Below, piece by piece: positions 36,301-44,768 of a DNA stretch of 64,000 bases. A model generated the notes under the pieces. It was not told where the DNA came from. It did no database searches and saw only the letters and a program-made list of their open reading frames with translations. The position numbers and the translations under genes were made by a program. Origin of the DNA: Aquabacterium commune (GTDB taxonomy: Bacteria; Pseudomonadota; Gammaproteobacteria; Burkholderiales; Burkholderiaceae_C). The stretch covers positions 184,121-248,120 of the forward strand of contig NZ_SNXW01000001.1 in assembly GCF_004362855.1 (NCBI RefSeq). The letters run 5' to 3'. The stretch's first letter is position 1. Each line of letters starts with the position of its first letter.

Positions 36301-36840
36301 GCAGGAGCCGGACTTCAGCGTCAGCGTTTCCTCGGGCGTCTGCACGCCGGGCTCCATGCGGATCGTGTAGGCGATGTCGCCCTGCAAACGCTGGTTGAGG
36401 CCGACCAGGAAGTCGATGGTGCGCACCTCCTTGCGGTCGATGCTGTCCACGAAGGCCTTGAACTTCGGTGTCAGCGGCGCCTTGGCCAGGTAGGGCTGCA
36501 GGTCGTGCAGCGAGGCCTCGTCGTAGGTGAAGGGGTAGTTCTCGGCGTGGGGCTCAAGGAAAAAGTCGAAGGGGTTGTAAACCGCCATCTCGGCGACGAT
36601 GTCCACGGTGACCTTGAATTCGCGCGTGCGCTCGGGGAACACCAGCCGCGCCAGGTGGTTGGCGAACGGGTCCTGCTGCCAGTTGATGAAGTGCACCGCC
36701 GGCTCGACCTTGAGCGAGTACGACAGGATGCGGGTGCGGCAGTGCGGCGCCGGCCTCAGCCGGACGATCTGCGGCGACAGGTTGACCAGGCGGTCGTAGG
36801 TGTAATGGGTGGTGTGGTTGAGCGCAACGTGGATGGACAC
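33304..36840 (-). CDS. Large transglutaminase/DUF2126 protein
   Basis: 1178 residues. The first 300 form a transglutaminase-like domain with the triad Cys (LKSGSCRDTGWLLVQALRHMG), His (FTDLHAWCEVF) and Asp (WVGLDPTSG). The rest is DUF2126, with RLTMGGEPTFVSVDDRDG, GQGKWYPGEQLPRWAL, EVNIHPASSWEQL, TGTGGGNHFVLGG and LLELRAFEMPPH. The last motifs resemble glutamine-synthetase-like or amidoligase folds. A Gly/Gln-rich linker (about residues 590-620) separates parts. It is the first gene of the leftward cluster and probably supplies the main ligase/transferase activity on an unknown peptide or protein. Confidence 0.85.
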   Translation of the reverse strand: MSIHVALNHTTHYTYDRLVNLSPQIVRLRPAPHCRTRILSYSLKVEPAVHFINWQQDPFANHLARLVFPERTREFKVTVDIVAEMAVYNPFDFFLEPHAENYPFTYDEASLHDLQPYLAKAPLTPKFKAFVDSIDRKEVRTIDFLVGLNQRLQGDIAYTIRMEPGVQTPEETLTLKSGSCRDTGWLLVQALRHMGLAARFVSGYLVQLKADVAALDGPSGTEVDFTDLHAWCEVFLPGAGWVGLDPTSGLMAGEGHIPVACTPEPTGAAPVSGAVDECEVSFGHHMGITRIYESPRVTKPYTPAQWEAIDALGQAVDAQLNDTDVRLTMGGEPTFVSVDDRDGAEWNTDALGPTKRGLATTLVHKLRARYGEGGFLHFGQGKWYPGEQLPRWALSIFWRTDGQPCWHDPSLFADERQAVRYTSADAKRFIDTLSDKLGVGSAHVQTGYEDTWYYLWRERRLPVNVDPLDARLDDELERVRLRRIFDQGLDHTVGYALPLKREWRHAAPGLSGPTWVTGPWFFRDERMYLIPGDSPMGLRLPLDSLPWVSSGDYPYPLAHDPFAPKPALRDAAALRAQYGPHAMGGGFAQGGAVSVQGQAVDGLDPRGQRGGANGEWGELAANPVLGAAGPATASAVDPAKLPSRFESAHWITRTALCVEVRNPDRASGPKVETEGEGGGVLYVFMPPLTSLDDYLDLVAAVEATAAETGLKVVLEGYPPPRDARLKVLQVTPDPGVIEVNIHPASSWEQLVDHTEFLYQAAHETRLSTEKFMVDGRHTGTGGGNHFVLGGATPADSPFLRRPDLIPSLLTFWHNHPSLSYLFSGLFIGPTSQAPRIDEARMDQVYETEIAMKEIERQMGIWGQCPPWLIDRSLRNLLVDATGNTHRSEFCIDKLYSPDGPTGRLGLLELRAFEMPPHAQMSLVQQLLLRALVAWFWKEPYKGHGATRLTRWGTGLHDRFLLPSFVEQDFADVLAELEMAGHAFDPAWFAPHFEFRFPYIGEVQSAGVRLSLRGALEPWHVMGEEGSPGGTVRYVDSSLERLEVRATGLNGNRHVVTVNGQLLPLHPTGRSGEFVAGVRYRAWQPPSCLHPTIGADAPLTFDVVDTWLKRSLGGCQYHVAHPGGRNHDTFPVNAFEAESRRLARFFRMGHTPGAMDVRPQPAGIEHPLTLDLRRAKGGA

Positions 36841-37043
36841 ACGGATCTCCAGCGGGAAGCAGCAAAAGGGACGACAGCTCAGATTGGCTGCGAGTTGTGT
36901 GACACGAGCAAGTTATGGGCCAAGTTGGTGCGCGCGGGCAGGCGCACGGAAAACAGCCACACCGTGACGCACTTCACGGCTTGCGGGATCATGCGCCCGC
37001 GCGGCGGTCGATAACAAGAAACCCGTGTCCTCAGGAGCTTGCC

Positions 37044-38876
37044 GTGTTGCGTCTGTCATCGTCCCTGAAGCACCAGCTGGTCTGGATCGTCAGTGCCTGC
37101 GCGCTGGGCGGCCTGGCGGCCATGTCGCTGACCAACATCTTCACGGCCCGCAGCCACCTGCTGGACAACCTCGACGCCCAGACACACCAGCTCACCCGGG
37201 CCCGGGTGGCCGTGCTGAGCGACTGGGCGCAGGACAAAGAACGCATCGTGCAGGCCGCCCTGCCCGCCATCGACGAGGCCGACCCGCTCAAGGCGCTGCA
37301 AACCTTGAAAGCAGCCGGCGGGCTGGACAACACCTACTTCGGCTACGCCGACAAGCGCTACGTCTTCGCCAACCCGGCCGGCCTGGCCCCCGACTACGAC
37401 CCCACCGCCCGGCCCTGGTACAAGGCCGCCGCCCAAGCCGGCAAGCCCGTGCTGACCGCCCCTTACGTGGACGCCGGCAGCAAGAAGCTCGTGGTGACCT
37501 CGGCCATCCCGGTGGTGGCTGGCGGGCAGCTCAAGGCCGTGGCCGCCGCCGACATCTTCCTGGACCGCGTGGTGGACACCGTCTCGGCCATCGCGCCCAC
37601 ACCGTCCAGCTACGCCTTCCTGGTGCACAGCAGCGGCCAGGTCATCGCCCACAAAGACACCCAACTGGCCATGAAAGCCAGCACCGAGGTGGACGCGCAG
37701 CTGACCATGGCGCGCATCGAGGCCCTGACCCAGGCCACCCACCTGACGCCGATGACACTGCGCGATCAGTCCGTGCTGGTGTCGGCCGCCGCGGTCAAGG
37801 GCACCGACTGGACGCTGGTCGTCGCGCTGGACCGCCAGGAGGCCATGGCCGGCGTCTGGGCCCTGGTGCAGACCTCGGTGCTGGCCTCGGTCGTGGTGCT
37901 GGCGCTGACCATCCTGGTGACGGGCACCCTGATCGCCAAGCGCCTGCGCAAGCTCGAACAGCTGCGCGACACCATGCGCGAAATTTCCTCGGGCGATGGC
38001 GACCTGTCGCGCCGCCTGGAGACCTCGGGCCGCGACGAGCTCGCCGAGATCGCCCGCAGCTTCAACGCCTTCGTCGAGAAGCTCAACACGGTGCTCATCG
38101 AGCTGCGCAACAGCAGTGGCTCGGTGCACGTGGCCGCCCAGGAGATCGCCACCGGCAACCAGGACCTGAGCCAGCGCACCGAGAACACGGCCTCGAACCT
38201 GCAGCACACGGCCTCTTCGATGTCGCAGCTGCTGGTCACCGTCAACCACTCGACCGAATCGGCCCGCCAGGCCAACCAGATGGCCTCGTCGGCGGCCGCC
38301 GTGGCCGAGCGCGGCACCCAGGTCGTCTCACAGGCGGTCAGCACCATGGGCGAGATCCACGCGGCCTCGCGCAAGATCACCGACATCATCTCGGTCATCG
38401 ACGGCATCGCTTTCCAAACCAACATCCTGGCCCTGAACGCCGCGGTGGAAGCCGCCCGCGCGGGTGAGCAAGGCCGCGGCTTCGCGGTGGTGGCGGCGGA
38501 AGTGCGCTCGCTGGCGCAACGCTCGGCCACGGCCGCGCGCGAGATCAAATCGCTCATCGAGGCCTCGGTCGAGCGCGTCGAAGACGGCACCCGCTACGTC
38601 AACGATGCGGGCTCGACCATGAGCGAGATCATGAGCTCGGTGCAGCGCGTGTCGGACGTGATCAGCGAGATCACGGCATCGGCCAACGAGCAGTCACAGG
38701 GCATCGAGCAAGTGACCAGCGCCGTGAACCAGCTCGACCAGATGACGCAGCAAAACGCCGCCCTGGTGGAAGAAAGCGCCGCTGCGGCCGAAAGCCTCAA
38801 GGACCAGGCGACCCGCCTGTCCACCATGGTGCAGACCTTCCGCCTGAGCGAGTCGCAGGCACAGCGCTCGCACTGA
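37044..38876 (+). CDS. Methyl-accepting chemotaxis protein with dCache-type sensor
   Basis: 610 residues. GTG at 37044 has AGGAG 6 bases upstream, and further in-frame starts upstream lack one. TM1 is at about 10-30 and TM2 near 265-290. Between them is a periplasmic Cache-like sensor ([20 protein letters not shown]). A HAMP domain ([33 protein letters not shown]) and the MCP signalling hairpin follow, with the conserved tip [20 protein letters not shown]. No CheR/CheB-binding pentapeptide is present at the C-terminus. Cache sensors with DPTARPWY often bind amino or organic acids; the ligand here is unknown. Confidence 0.9.
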   Translation: MLRLSSSLKHQLVWIVSACALGGLAAMSLTNIFTARSHLLDNLDAQTHQLTRARVAVLSDWAQDKERIVQAALPAIDEADPLKALQTLKAAGGLDNTYFGYADKRYVFANPAGLAPDYDPTARPWYKAAAQAGKPVLTAPYVDAGSKKLVVTSAIPVVAGGQLKAVAAADIFLDRVVDTVSAIAPTPSSYAFLVHSSGQVIAHKDTQLAMKASTEVDAQLTMARIEALTQATHLTPMTLRDQSVLVSAAAVKGTDWTLVVALDRQEAMAGVWALVQTSVLASVVVLALTILVTGTLIAKRLRKLEQLRDTMREISSGDGDLSRRLETSGRDELAEIARSFNAFVEKLNTVLIELRNSSGSVHVAAQEIATGNQDLSQRTENTASNLQHTASSMSQLLVTVNHSTESARQANQMASSAAAVAERGTQVVSQAVSTMGEIHAASRKITDIISVIDGIAFQTNILALNAAVEAARAGEQGRGFAVVAAEVRSLAQRSATAAREIKSLIEASVERVEDGTRYVNDAGSTMSEIMSSVQRVSDVISEITASANEQSQGIEQVTSAVNQLDQMTQQNAALVEESAAAAESLKDQATRLSTMVQTFRLSESQAQRSH

Positions 38877-38896
38877 CACGGCTCCGGGCTGGCGCC

Positions 38897-39565
38897 TCAG
38901 CGCACCGCCACCTGGGCGTCCTCGCGCGACTGGGCGGCCAGGGTCTGCGTGCCCGCCACGATCATGCGCACCATCTGGATGAGCTGTTCGGTCAGTTGCG
39001 CTTGCTGATCGGCCGGCTGGTCCATGGCGGTGGCCGCGATCGCGAACACCAAGCGCGTGATGGCCCGCGCCGTCAGTGCCGGCTCATAGAGCCCTGTGCG
39101 TTCGGCCCGGGCCAGGCGCACCAGGTCCAGGGTGAGCTCTTCTTCAAAGAAGGTCAGCTGGCGCTCCACCGCCTGCTTGAAGGCGTCGGAGCCCACATTG
39201 CCCTCGCGCAGCAGGATGTGCAGCAGGCGATCGTCGCTGCGCAGCTGCGCCACGAACACCTCGATGGAGCTGCGCACCACGCTGGCGTCGGTGCGGGCGC
39301 GGCTGCGGGCCGAGCCGATGATGTCGCGCAGCGAGCGCCCGGCCAGCTCGATCAAGGCCACCGCCAGCTCGTCCATGTCATGGAAGTGCCGGTAAAAGCT
39401 GTTGGGCGCGATGCCCGCCTCGCGCGCGACCTCGCGCAGGCTCAGCGAGGAGACGCTGCGCTGCGGGCCGACGAGCTTGAGCGCGGCGGCCACGATGTCG
39501 TCACGCGTGATGACCGGTTTGCGGCCGGGCGCGGGCACCTGAACAGGGGACGGGATTGGACTCAT
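38897..39565 (-). CDS. desT: TetR-family regulator of fatty-acid desaturation (DesT/FabR-like)
   Basis: 222 residues. The TetR helix-turn-helix is SLREVAREAGIAPNSFYRHFHDMDELAVAL, very like FabR/DesT recognition helices, and the C-terminal helical part should bind acyl-CoA. In Pseudomonas aeruginosa DesT senses the saturated to unsaturated acyl-CoA ratio and represses a divergently transcribed desCB operon. The same arrangement is seen here with the ferredoxin reductase and desaturase genes. The symbol is given by that synteny. FabR-like is the alternative name. A dyad at 39612-39631 is a likely operator. Confidence 0.75.
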   Translation of the reverse strand: MSPIPSPVQVPAPGRKPVITRDDIVAAALKLVGPQRSVSSLSLREVAREAGIAPNSFYRHFHDMDELAVALIELAGRSLRDIIGSARSRARTDASVVRSSIEVFVAQLRSDDRLLHILLREGNVGSDAFKQAVERQLTFFEEELTLDLVRLARAERTGLYEPALTARAITRLVFAIAATAMDQPADQQAQLTEQLIQMVRMIVAGTQTLAAQSREDAQVAVR

Positions 39566-39611
39566 TGATGCGGATCATACGACCGCCGATGATAACGAAG
39601 GACATTAATGC

Positions 39612-39631
39612 ACAACTGTCTGCACAGATGT
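39612..39631. promoter_or_regulatory. Candidate DesT-type operator over the desC promoter
   Basis: The 20 bp ACAACTGTCTGCACAGATGT form a dyad ACAnCTGTnnnnACAGnTGT with 14 matching positions. It lies 47 bp from the regulator start and touches TATAGT (39631-39636), a plausible -10 element for the rightward genes. Binding would cover the RNA polymerase site. Confidence 0.5.
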
Positions 39632-39666
39632 ATAGTCGCGCTCATGCGCTTCACGAGGCCCGATCC

Positions 39667-40827
39667 GTGTCACTGACTGCCACCGCACCCGCCGCTCCCG
39701 GCCTGGTTCACCGCCTGCTCGGCCCCATGGTGGACCCAGCCACCTTCGACTTCTGGGCGCAAAAGCTCAACGCGACCTGGTCGTGGTCGCGCGCCCTGGC
39801 CCGCGTGGTCGAGCGCCGCGTCGAGGCGCAGGACGCCGTCACCCTGGTGCTGCAGCCCAATGGCCACTGGGCCGGTTTCCAGCCCGGACAGCACCTCAAC
39901 GTCAGCGCCGAGGTGGGTGGCCGCCGCGTCACGCGCAGCTACAGCCTGACCGACATCCCCCGCCGCGATGGCCGCATCGCCATCACCGTCAAGCGCGTCG
40001 ATGGCGGCCGCCTGAGCACCCAGCTGTGCGAGCACACCCGCGTGGGCGACGTGTTGGAGCTGGGCGAGGCCTTCGGTGACATGACCCTGCCGGCCAGCGC
40101 TCAAGGCGTTCAAAGCCCCGAAGGCCGCTGGCTGTTCCTGGCCGCCGGCAGCGGCATCACCCCGCTGATGGCCCTGACCCGCCAACTGGCCGCCCAGGGC
40201 ATGCCGGTGGATGTCAGCCTGATCTACTGGGCCAAGACCCGCGCCGAATTCTGCTTTGCCGGCGAGCTGCGCGCCCTGGCCCGCCAACACCCGCGCTTCC
40301 AGGTGCATTTCGTGGTGACCCACGAAGCGGCCCAAGGCACCGATGAACACCAGGGCTTCATCGACCACGCTCTGTTGACCCGCCTGTGCGGCAACGCCGG
40401 TGTCAGCACCGAGGGCAGCGCCGCCTGGGCCGACCGCCAGGTGCTGGCCTGCGGCCCCGGCGGTTTCGTCGATGCCGCCCGCGCCCTGACGGCCGCCACC
40501 GCGCGCAGCTTCCAGGCCGAGGGCTTCACGCCCACCGTCCCTGCCGATCTGCCCGGCGCGGGCGAAGCCACCACAGTGGCCGTGTCGCTCACGCGCAGCG
40601 GCCGCACCTTGAGCGTGTCCTCGGGCAGCTCGCTGCTGGAGGCCCTGGAAGCCCAAGGGCTGAACCCGCCCTCCGGATGCCGCATGGGCGTCTGCCACAC
40701 CTGCGTGTGCCAGCGCCACAGCGGCACCACCCTGGACACCCTGACTGGCGAACGCAGCGCCGAGCCCGACATGGCCGTGCGCCTGTGCGTGAGCCGCGCC
40801 TGCTCCGACCTGTCTCTGGACCTTTGA
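39667..40827 (+). CDS. desC: Ferredoxin-type oxidoreductase partner of desaturase (DesC-like)
   Basis: 386 residues. An FAD-binding domain (HLNVSAEVGGRRVTRSYSLTD), an NAD(P)-binding domain (WLFLAAGSGITPLMAL, LACGPGGFVDAA) and a C-terminal plant-type 2Fe-2S domain with CRMGVCHTCVCQ and a later Cys in LCVSRAC are all present. It should carry electrons from NAD(P)H to the diiron desaturase encoded 22 bp downstream. GTG at 39667 is preferred (ACGAGG upstream). In-frame ATGs at 39628 and earlier would lie within the operator and promoter. Confidence 0.85.
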   Translation: MSLTATAPAAPGLVHRLLGPMVDPATFDFWAQKLNATWSWSRALARVVERRVEAQDAVTLVLQPNGHWAGFQPGQHLNVSAEVGGRRVTRSYSLTDIPRRDGRIAITVKRVDGGRLSTQLCEHTRVGDVLELGEAFGDMTLPASAQGVQSPEGRWLFLAAGSGITPLMALTRQLAAQGMPVDVSLIYWAKTRAEFCFAGELRALARQHPRFQVHFVVTHEAAQGTDEHQGFIDHALLTRLCGNAGVSTEGSAAWADRQVLACGPGGFVDAARALTAATARSFQAEGFTPTVPADLPGAGEATTVAVSLTRSGRTLSVSSGSSLLEALEAQGLNPPSGCRMGVCHTCVCQRHSGTTLDTLTGERSAEPDMAVRLCVSRACSDLSLDL

Positions 40828-40849
40828 TTTTCAAGAAGGCACCGCCCCC

Positions 40850-42016
40850 ATGAGCCAAGCTCCCGCCTCCGCCGCCCTCCCGACGCTCCACCCCGGCATC
40901 CACCGCGGCCTGCAGCGCCCCTTGAGCCCGCAAGAGCTCAGCGACTTCGGCACCGAGATCGAAGCCCTGCGCGCCCGCACCGTGGCCGACCTCGGCGAGC
41001 GCGACGCCCGCTACATCCGCCGCATCTTCGCCGCCGTGCGCTGGACGGAAATCATCGGCCGCATCCTGCTGGTGGTCGGCTTTTTCCTGCCCTCGCCGTG
41101 GGACTGGAGCGTCTGGCTGCTGGGCGCCTTCACGCTGGGCCTGTCCAAGATCCTGGACAACATGGAGCTGGGCCACAACGTCATCCACGGCCAGTTCGAC
41201 TGGATGGGCGACCCGCGCTTCAGCGGCAAGACCTTCGAGTGGGACATCGTCGGCACCGCCGACAACTGGCGCAAAACCCACAACTTCAAGCACCACACCT
41301 ACACCAATGTGCACGGCATGGACGATGACATCGGCTACGACGTGCTGCGCATCTTCCCCGAACAGAAGTGGCACCCTGCCGCGCTGTTCCAGCCGCTGTA
41401 CGCCGTGATCTTCGCGCTGCTGTTCCAGTGGGGCGTGGCCATCCAGAACCTGCGCGTGGGCCGCGTCTTCATCGGCCGCATCACCTGGGCTCGCCTGTTC
41501 AAGGAATCCGCCCCCACGCTGCACAAGTGGCGCCGCCAGCTCGTCAAGGACTACGTCGTCTTCCCGCTGCTGGCCGGCCCCGCCTGGGCCTCGGTGTTCA
41601 CCGGCAACCTCGTGGCCAATGGCCTGCGCAACCTCTGGACCTACACCGTCATCTTCTGCGGTCACTTCACCACCAATGTGCAGACCTTCCCCAAGGCCGT
41701 GCTGAAAGACGAATCGCGTCCGCAGTGGTATGTGCGCCAGATCCTGGGCTCGTCCAACCTGTCGGGCAGCAAGGCCCTGCACATCCTGACGGGCAACCTG
41801 AGCCACCAGATCGAGCACCACCTCTTCCCCGACGTGCCGGCCAACCGTTACGCCGAGATGGCACCGGTCGTGCGCGACATCTGCCGCCGCTACGGCATCC
41901 ACTACAACACCGGCTCGATGGCCGGCCAGTTCGGCCAGGTGATCTGGCGCATCCTGCGCCACAGCTTCCCCAGCTCGCCCAGCACCGCCATGCCCGACGG
42001 CGTGCCGGCACGCTGA
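40850..42016 (+). CDS. desB: Membrane acyl-CoA/fatty-acid desaturase (DesB-like)
   Basis: 388 residues, integral membrane. The three histidine boxes that bind the diiron centre are visible: GHNVIHGQ, HNFKHHTYTN and HQIEHHLFPD. The last has the HxxHH spacing with a preceding Gln common in front-end and DesB-like desaturases. Hydrophobic segments near 65-105 and 185-245 give the four-helix topology. It introduces a double bond into acyl chains to adjust membrane fluidity, using electrons from the preceding reductase. A thioesterase gene follows after 17 bp. Confidence 0.88.
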   Translation: MSQAPASAALPTLHPGIHRGLQRPLSPQELSDFGTEIEALRARTVADLGERDARYIRRIFAAVRWTEIIGRILLVVGFFLPSPWDWSVWLLGAFTLGLSKILDNMELGHNVIHGQFDWMGDPRFSGKTFEWDIVGTADNWRKTHNFKHHTYTNVHGMDDDIGYDVLRIFPEQKWHPAALFQPLYAVIFALLFQWGVAIQNLRVGRVFIGRITWARLFKESAPTLHKWRRQLVKDYVVFPLLAGPAWASVFTGNLVANGLRNLWTYTVIFCGHFTTNVQTFPKAVLKDESRPQWYVRQILGSSNLSGSKALHILTGNLSHQIEHHLFPDVPANRYAEMAPVVRDICRRYGIHYNTGSMAGQFGQVIWRILRHSFPSSPSTAMPDGVPAR

Positions 42017-42033
42017 GTTCGGCACACTCCCCC

Positions 42034-42492
42034 ATGGCCCGCATCCAGTTCGAACTGCCCGAGCAGTTCCTGTTCAGCACCGACATCCCCATCTACATCA
42101 GCCACGTCAACCAAGGCGGGCACCTGGACAACGCCCAGTTGCTCAGCCTGGTGTCTGAGGCGCGCCTGCGCTTCTTCCGCTGGCTGGGCTACCGCGGCGA
42201 GCTGGACATCGAGGGCCTGTCCATCGTGGTGGGCGACATGATGGCGCAGTACAAGTCGGAAGCCTTTTACGGCGAGACCCTGCAGATCGACATGGTCCCC
42301 GACGACTTCAACAGGTACGGCTTCGACCTGGTGTTCCGCCTGCGCGACAAGGCCAGCGGACGTGAAGTCGCCCGGGGCAAGACCGGTGTGGTCTTCGTTG
42401 GCGACGCGCCCGGGGGCGGCAAAAAAGTCGCGCCGCTGCCAGCAGCGTTCCGCGCCAGGCTGCAAGCCCACGGGCACGCCACACCCGCCTGA
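42034..42492 (+). CDS. Acyl-CoA thioesterase, hotdog (4HBT) family
   Basis: 152 residues with a hotdog-fold pattern: ISHVNQGGHLDNAQLLSLVSEARLRFF contains the GHLDNA helix-start signature, and the central strands follow (MMAQYKSEAFYGETLQIDM). Such enzymes hydrolyse acyl-CoA. Tight spacing after the desaturase gene suggests it works on or protects the same acyl-CoA pool. The usual 4HBT catalytic Asp position before GH is Asn here (HVNQGG), so the mechanism may rely on another residue. Confidence 0.75.
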   Translation: MARIQFELPEQFLFSTDIPIYISHVNQGGHLDNAQLLSLVSEARLRFFRWLGYRGELDIEGLSIVVGDMMAQYKSEAFYGETLQIDMVPDDFNRYGFDLVFRLRDKASGREVARGKTGVVFVGDAPGGGKKVAPLPAAFRARLQAHGHATPA

Positions 42493-42564
42493 ACGGACTG
42501 CATCACAATACAAGGTTGATGCACCAGCCTCACCCCTGTTTCACCCCTCTGGAAGGATCACACC

Positions 42565-43749
42565 ATGACTCGTGAAGTCGTCTTCTTGGGCGCCGCCCGC
42601 ACCGCCATCGGCTCTTTCGGTGGCTCGCTCAAGGACACCCCTCCGGCCGAGCTCGGCGCCCTGGTCATCAAGACCGCCCTGGAGCGCGCTGGCGTGAAGC
42701 CGCAAGACGTCGGCCACGTGGTGCTCGGCCATGTGATCCCGACCGTGCCGCAAGACGCCTACATCAGCCGCGTGGCCGCCCTGAACGCCGGCGTGCCGCA
42801 AGAGGCCCCCGCCTTCAACGTCAACCGCCTGTGCGGTTCGGGCCTGCAAGCCGTGGTGTCGGCCGCCCAGTCCATCCTGCTGGGTGATTGCGACGTGGCC
42901 ATCGGCGCCGGTGCCGAGTCCATGAGCCGCGGCGCCTACATCGTCACCTCCAACCGCTGGGGTGCGCGCATGGGCGACGTGAAGATGCTGGACTACATGC
43001 TGGGCGCCCTGCACGACCCGCGCTTGCACATCCACATGGGCATCACCGCCGAGAACGTGGCCAACCGCCACGAGATCACCCGCGAGCAGCAAGACGCCTA
43101 CGCCGTGCAATCGCAACAGCGCGCGGCCAAGGCCATCGAAGCCGGCCTGTTCAAGGAACAGATCGTCCCGGTCGAGCTCAAGACCCGCAAGGGCGTGGTG
43201 CTGTTCGACACCGACGAAGGCGTCAAGAGCGACACCACGGTCGATGCCCTGGGCAAGATGAAGCCCGCCTTCAAGAAGGAAGAAGGCACCGTCACCGCCG
43301 GCAACGCCTCCACCCTGAACGATGGCGCCGCTGCCGTGGTGATGGCTTCTGCCGACAAGGCCAAGGCCCTGGGCCTCAAGCCACTGGCACGCCTGGTGTC
43401 TTACGCCCACGCTGGCGTGGACCCCGAGTTCATGGGCATCGGCCCCGTGCCAGCGTCCAAGCTGGCCCTGGAAAAGGCCGGCCTGAAGGTCTCTGACCTC
43501 GACCTGATCGAGGCCAACGAAGCCTTCGCCGCGCAAGCCTGTGCCGTGTCCAAGGAAATGGGCTTCCCCAACGAGAAGACCAACCCCAACGGCTCGGGCA
43601 TCTCGCTGGGCCACCCCGTGGGTGCCACGGGTGCCATCCTGGTGACCAAGGCCATCTACGAACTGCAACGCACCGGCGGCCGCTACGCCCTGATCACGAT
43701 GTGCATTGGCGGCGGCCAGGGCATCGCCATGGTCATCGAGCGCGTCTGA
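42565..43749 (+). CDS. Acetyl-CoA C-acyltransferase (beta-ketothiolase, BktB-like)
   Basis: 394 residues, the usual thiolase length. Catalytic residues are in place: Cys90 in NRLCGSGLQ, His in GISLGHPVGATG and the second Cys in ITMCIGGGQG. A NEAFAAQ segment is also present. Length and sequence resemble BktB of Cupriavidus, which condenses or cleaves 3-ketoacyl-CoA and supplies PHA synthesis. A strong terminator follows, closing this transcriptional unit. Confidence 0.9.
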   Translation: MTREVVFLGAARTAIGSFGGSLKDTPPAELGALVIKTALERAGVKPQDVGHVVLGHVIPTVPQDAYISRVAALNAGVPQEAPAFNVNRLCGSGLQAVVSAAQSILLGDCDVAIGAGAESMSRGAYIVTSNRWGARMGDVKMLDYMLGALHDPRLHIHMGITAENVANRHEITREQQDAYAVQSQQRAAKAIEAGLFKEQIVPVELKTRKGVVLFDTDEGVKSDTTVDALGKMKPAFKKEEGTVTAGNASTLNDGAAAVVMASADKAKALGLKPLARLVSYAHAGVDPEFMGIGPVPASKLALEKAGLKVSDLDLIEANEAFAAQACAVSKEMGFPNEKTNPNGSGISLGHPVGATGAILVTKAIYELQRTGGRYALITMCIGGGQGIAMVIERV

Positions 43750-43784
43750 CCTGCGCCTGCGCACACCGGGCACGCGTCCCCCAC

Positions 43785-43804
43785 AGCCCCTTCGGGGGCT
43801 TTTT
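43785..43804 (+). terminator. Rho-independent terminator after the thiolase gene
   Basis: AGCCCC, loop TTCG, GGGGCT, then TTTTT. A 6-bp GC-rich stem with a stable UUCG tetraloop and U-tract starts 35 bases after the thiolase stop. Confidence 0.9.
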
Positions 43805-43822
43805 CATGGCCAAATCACTCCC

Positions 43823-44698
43823 ATGGATTTGATCTCCTGGCAGCACCCCACCCGCCACGGCTTCACGCTGCGCGGCTGGCACACCCCGCCCAGCGGCAAA
43901 CCCCTGCTGCACTTCCTGCATGGCAACGGCTTTTGCGGGCGCGTCTATGAGCCCATGCTGCGCCACCTGAGCGCGCACTTCGACCTGTGGCTCAGCGACG
44001 CGCAAGGCCACGGCGACAGCGACCACGGTGAACGCTTCGTCGGCTGGAACCGCAGCGCCGACCTCGCCGTGGAGGCCCTGAAAAGCCAAGGCCAGGCCTT
44101 CGCAGGCGTGCGCCATGTGGCCGCCGGGCACAGCTTTGGCGGCGTGCTGACGGCCCTGATCGCAGGCGAGCACCGCGGTCTGTTCGAGCGGGTGGTGCTG
44201 CTCGACCCGGTGCTGTTCAGCCCGGCCATGCTGATGGGGATGTCGCTGGGTGAGCTCACGGGCGTCCTGCGCCACACCCCGCTGGCCCGCCAGGCCCGCG
44301 CCCGCCGCGACCACTGGCCCAGCCGCGCAGAAGCCCAAGCCGCCCTCACCGGCCGCGGCACCTACAAGGGCTGGACCGACGACGCCATGCAGGCCTTCGT
44401 GACCCACGCCCTGGCCGATGCCGACGACGGTGTGCGCCTGAAATGCCAGCCCAGCCGCGAAGCCGAAATCTTCAGCTCCGGGCCCGACCGGCTGTGGTCC
44501 GTGCTGGGCCGCGTGCGCACCCCCGTGTTGATGCTGCACGCCCAGCACACCTTCCCCTTCGTGGGCGAAGCCGCCCAGCGCTGGCGCCAGCTCAACGACG
44601 CGGTGGAAACGCGCGAAGTGCCTGGCGGCCACTGCTTCATGCAGGAAGACCCGGCCCATGCGGCGCAGCAGGTGCATGCGTTTTTGAGCCAGGCTTGA
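43823..44698 (+). CDS. Alpha/beta hydrolase
   Basis: 291 residues with the classical order: oxyanion motif LHFLHGNGFCG, nucleophile AAGHSFGGVLT, a helical lid (residues about 140-200), acid near LMLHAQHTFPFVG and catalytic His in VPGGHCFMQEDP. ATG at 43823 follows the upstream terminator, so it belongs to a new unit. The family covers esterases, lactonases and dehalogenases, and nothing here fixes the substrate. Confidence 0.8.
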   Translation: MDLISWQHPTRHGFTLRGWHTPPSGKPLLHFLHGNGFCGRVYEPMLRHLSAHFDLWLSDAQGHGDSDHGERFVGWNRSADLAVEALKSQGQAFAGVRHVAAGHSFGGVLTALIAGEHRGLFERVVLLDPVLFSPAMLMGMSLGELTGVLRHTPLARQARARRDHWPSRAEAQAALTGRGTYKGWTDDAMQAFVTHALADADDGVRLKCQPSREAEIFSSGPDRLWSVLGRVRTPVLMLHAQHTFPFVGEAAQRWRQLNDAVETREVPGGHCFMQEDPAHAAQQVHAFLSQA

Positions 44699-44768
44699 GC
44701 CAGGTCTGGCGAACTGGCCCGCATCTTCGCCCCACATCGGGCCATGGCCGCGCCCGCCTTGCCTCAGC

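Noticed and set aside
36841..37043. Sigma-28 flagellar promoter before the chemoreceptor gene (GTCGATAA at 37008-37015)
   Set aside because: No TAAA-type -35 element at the required distance; the match is only half a promoter.
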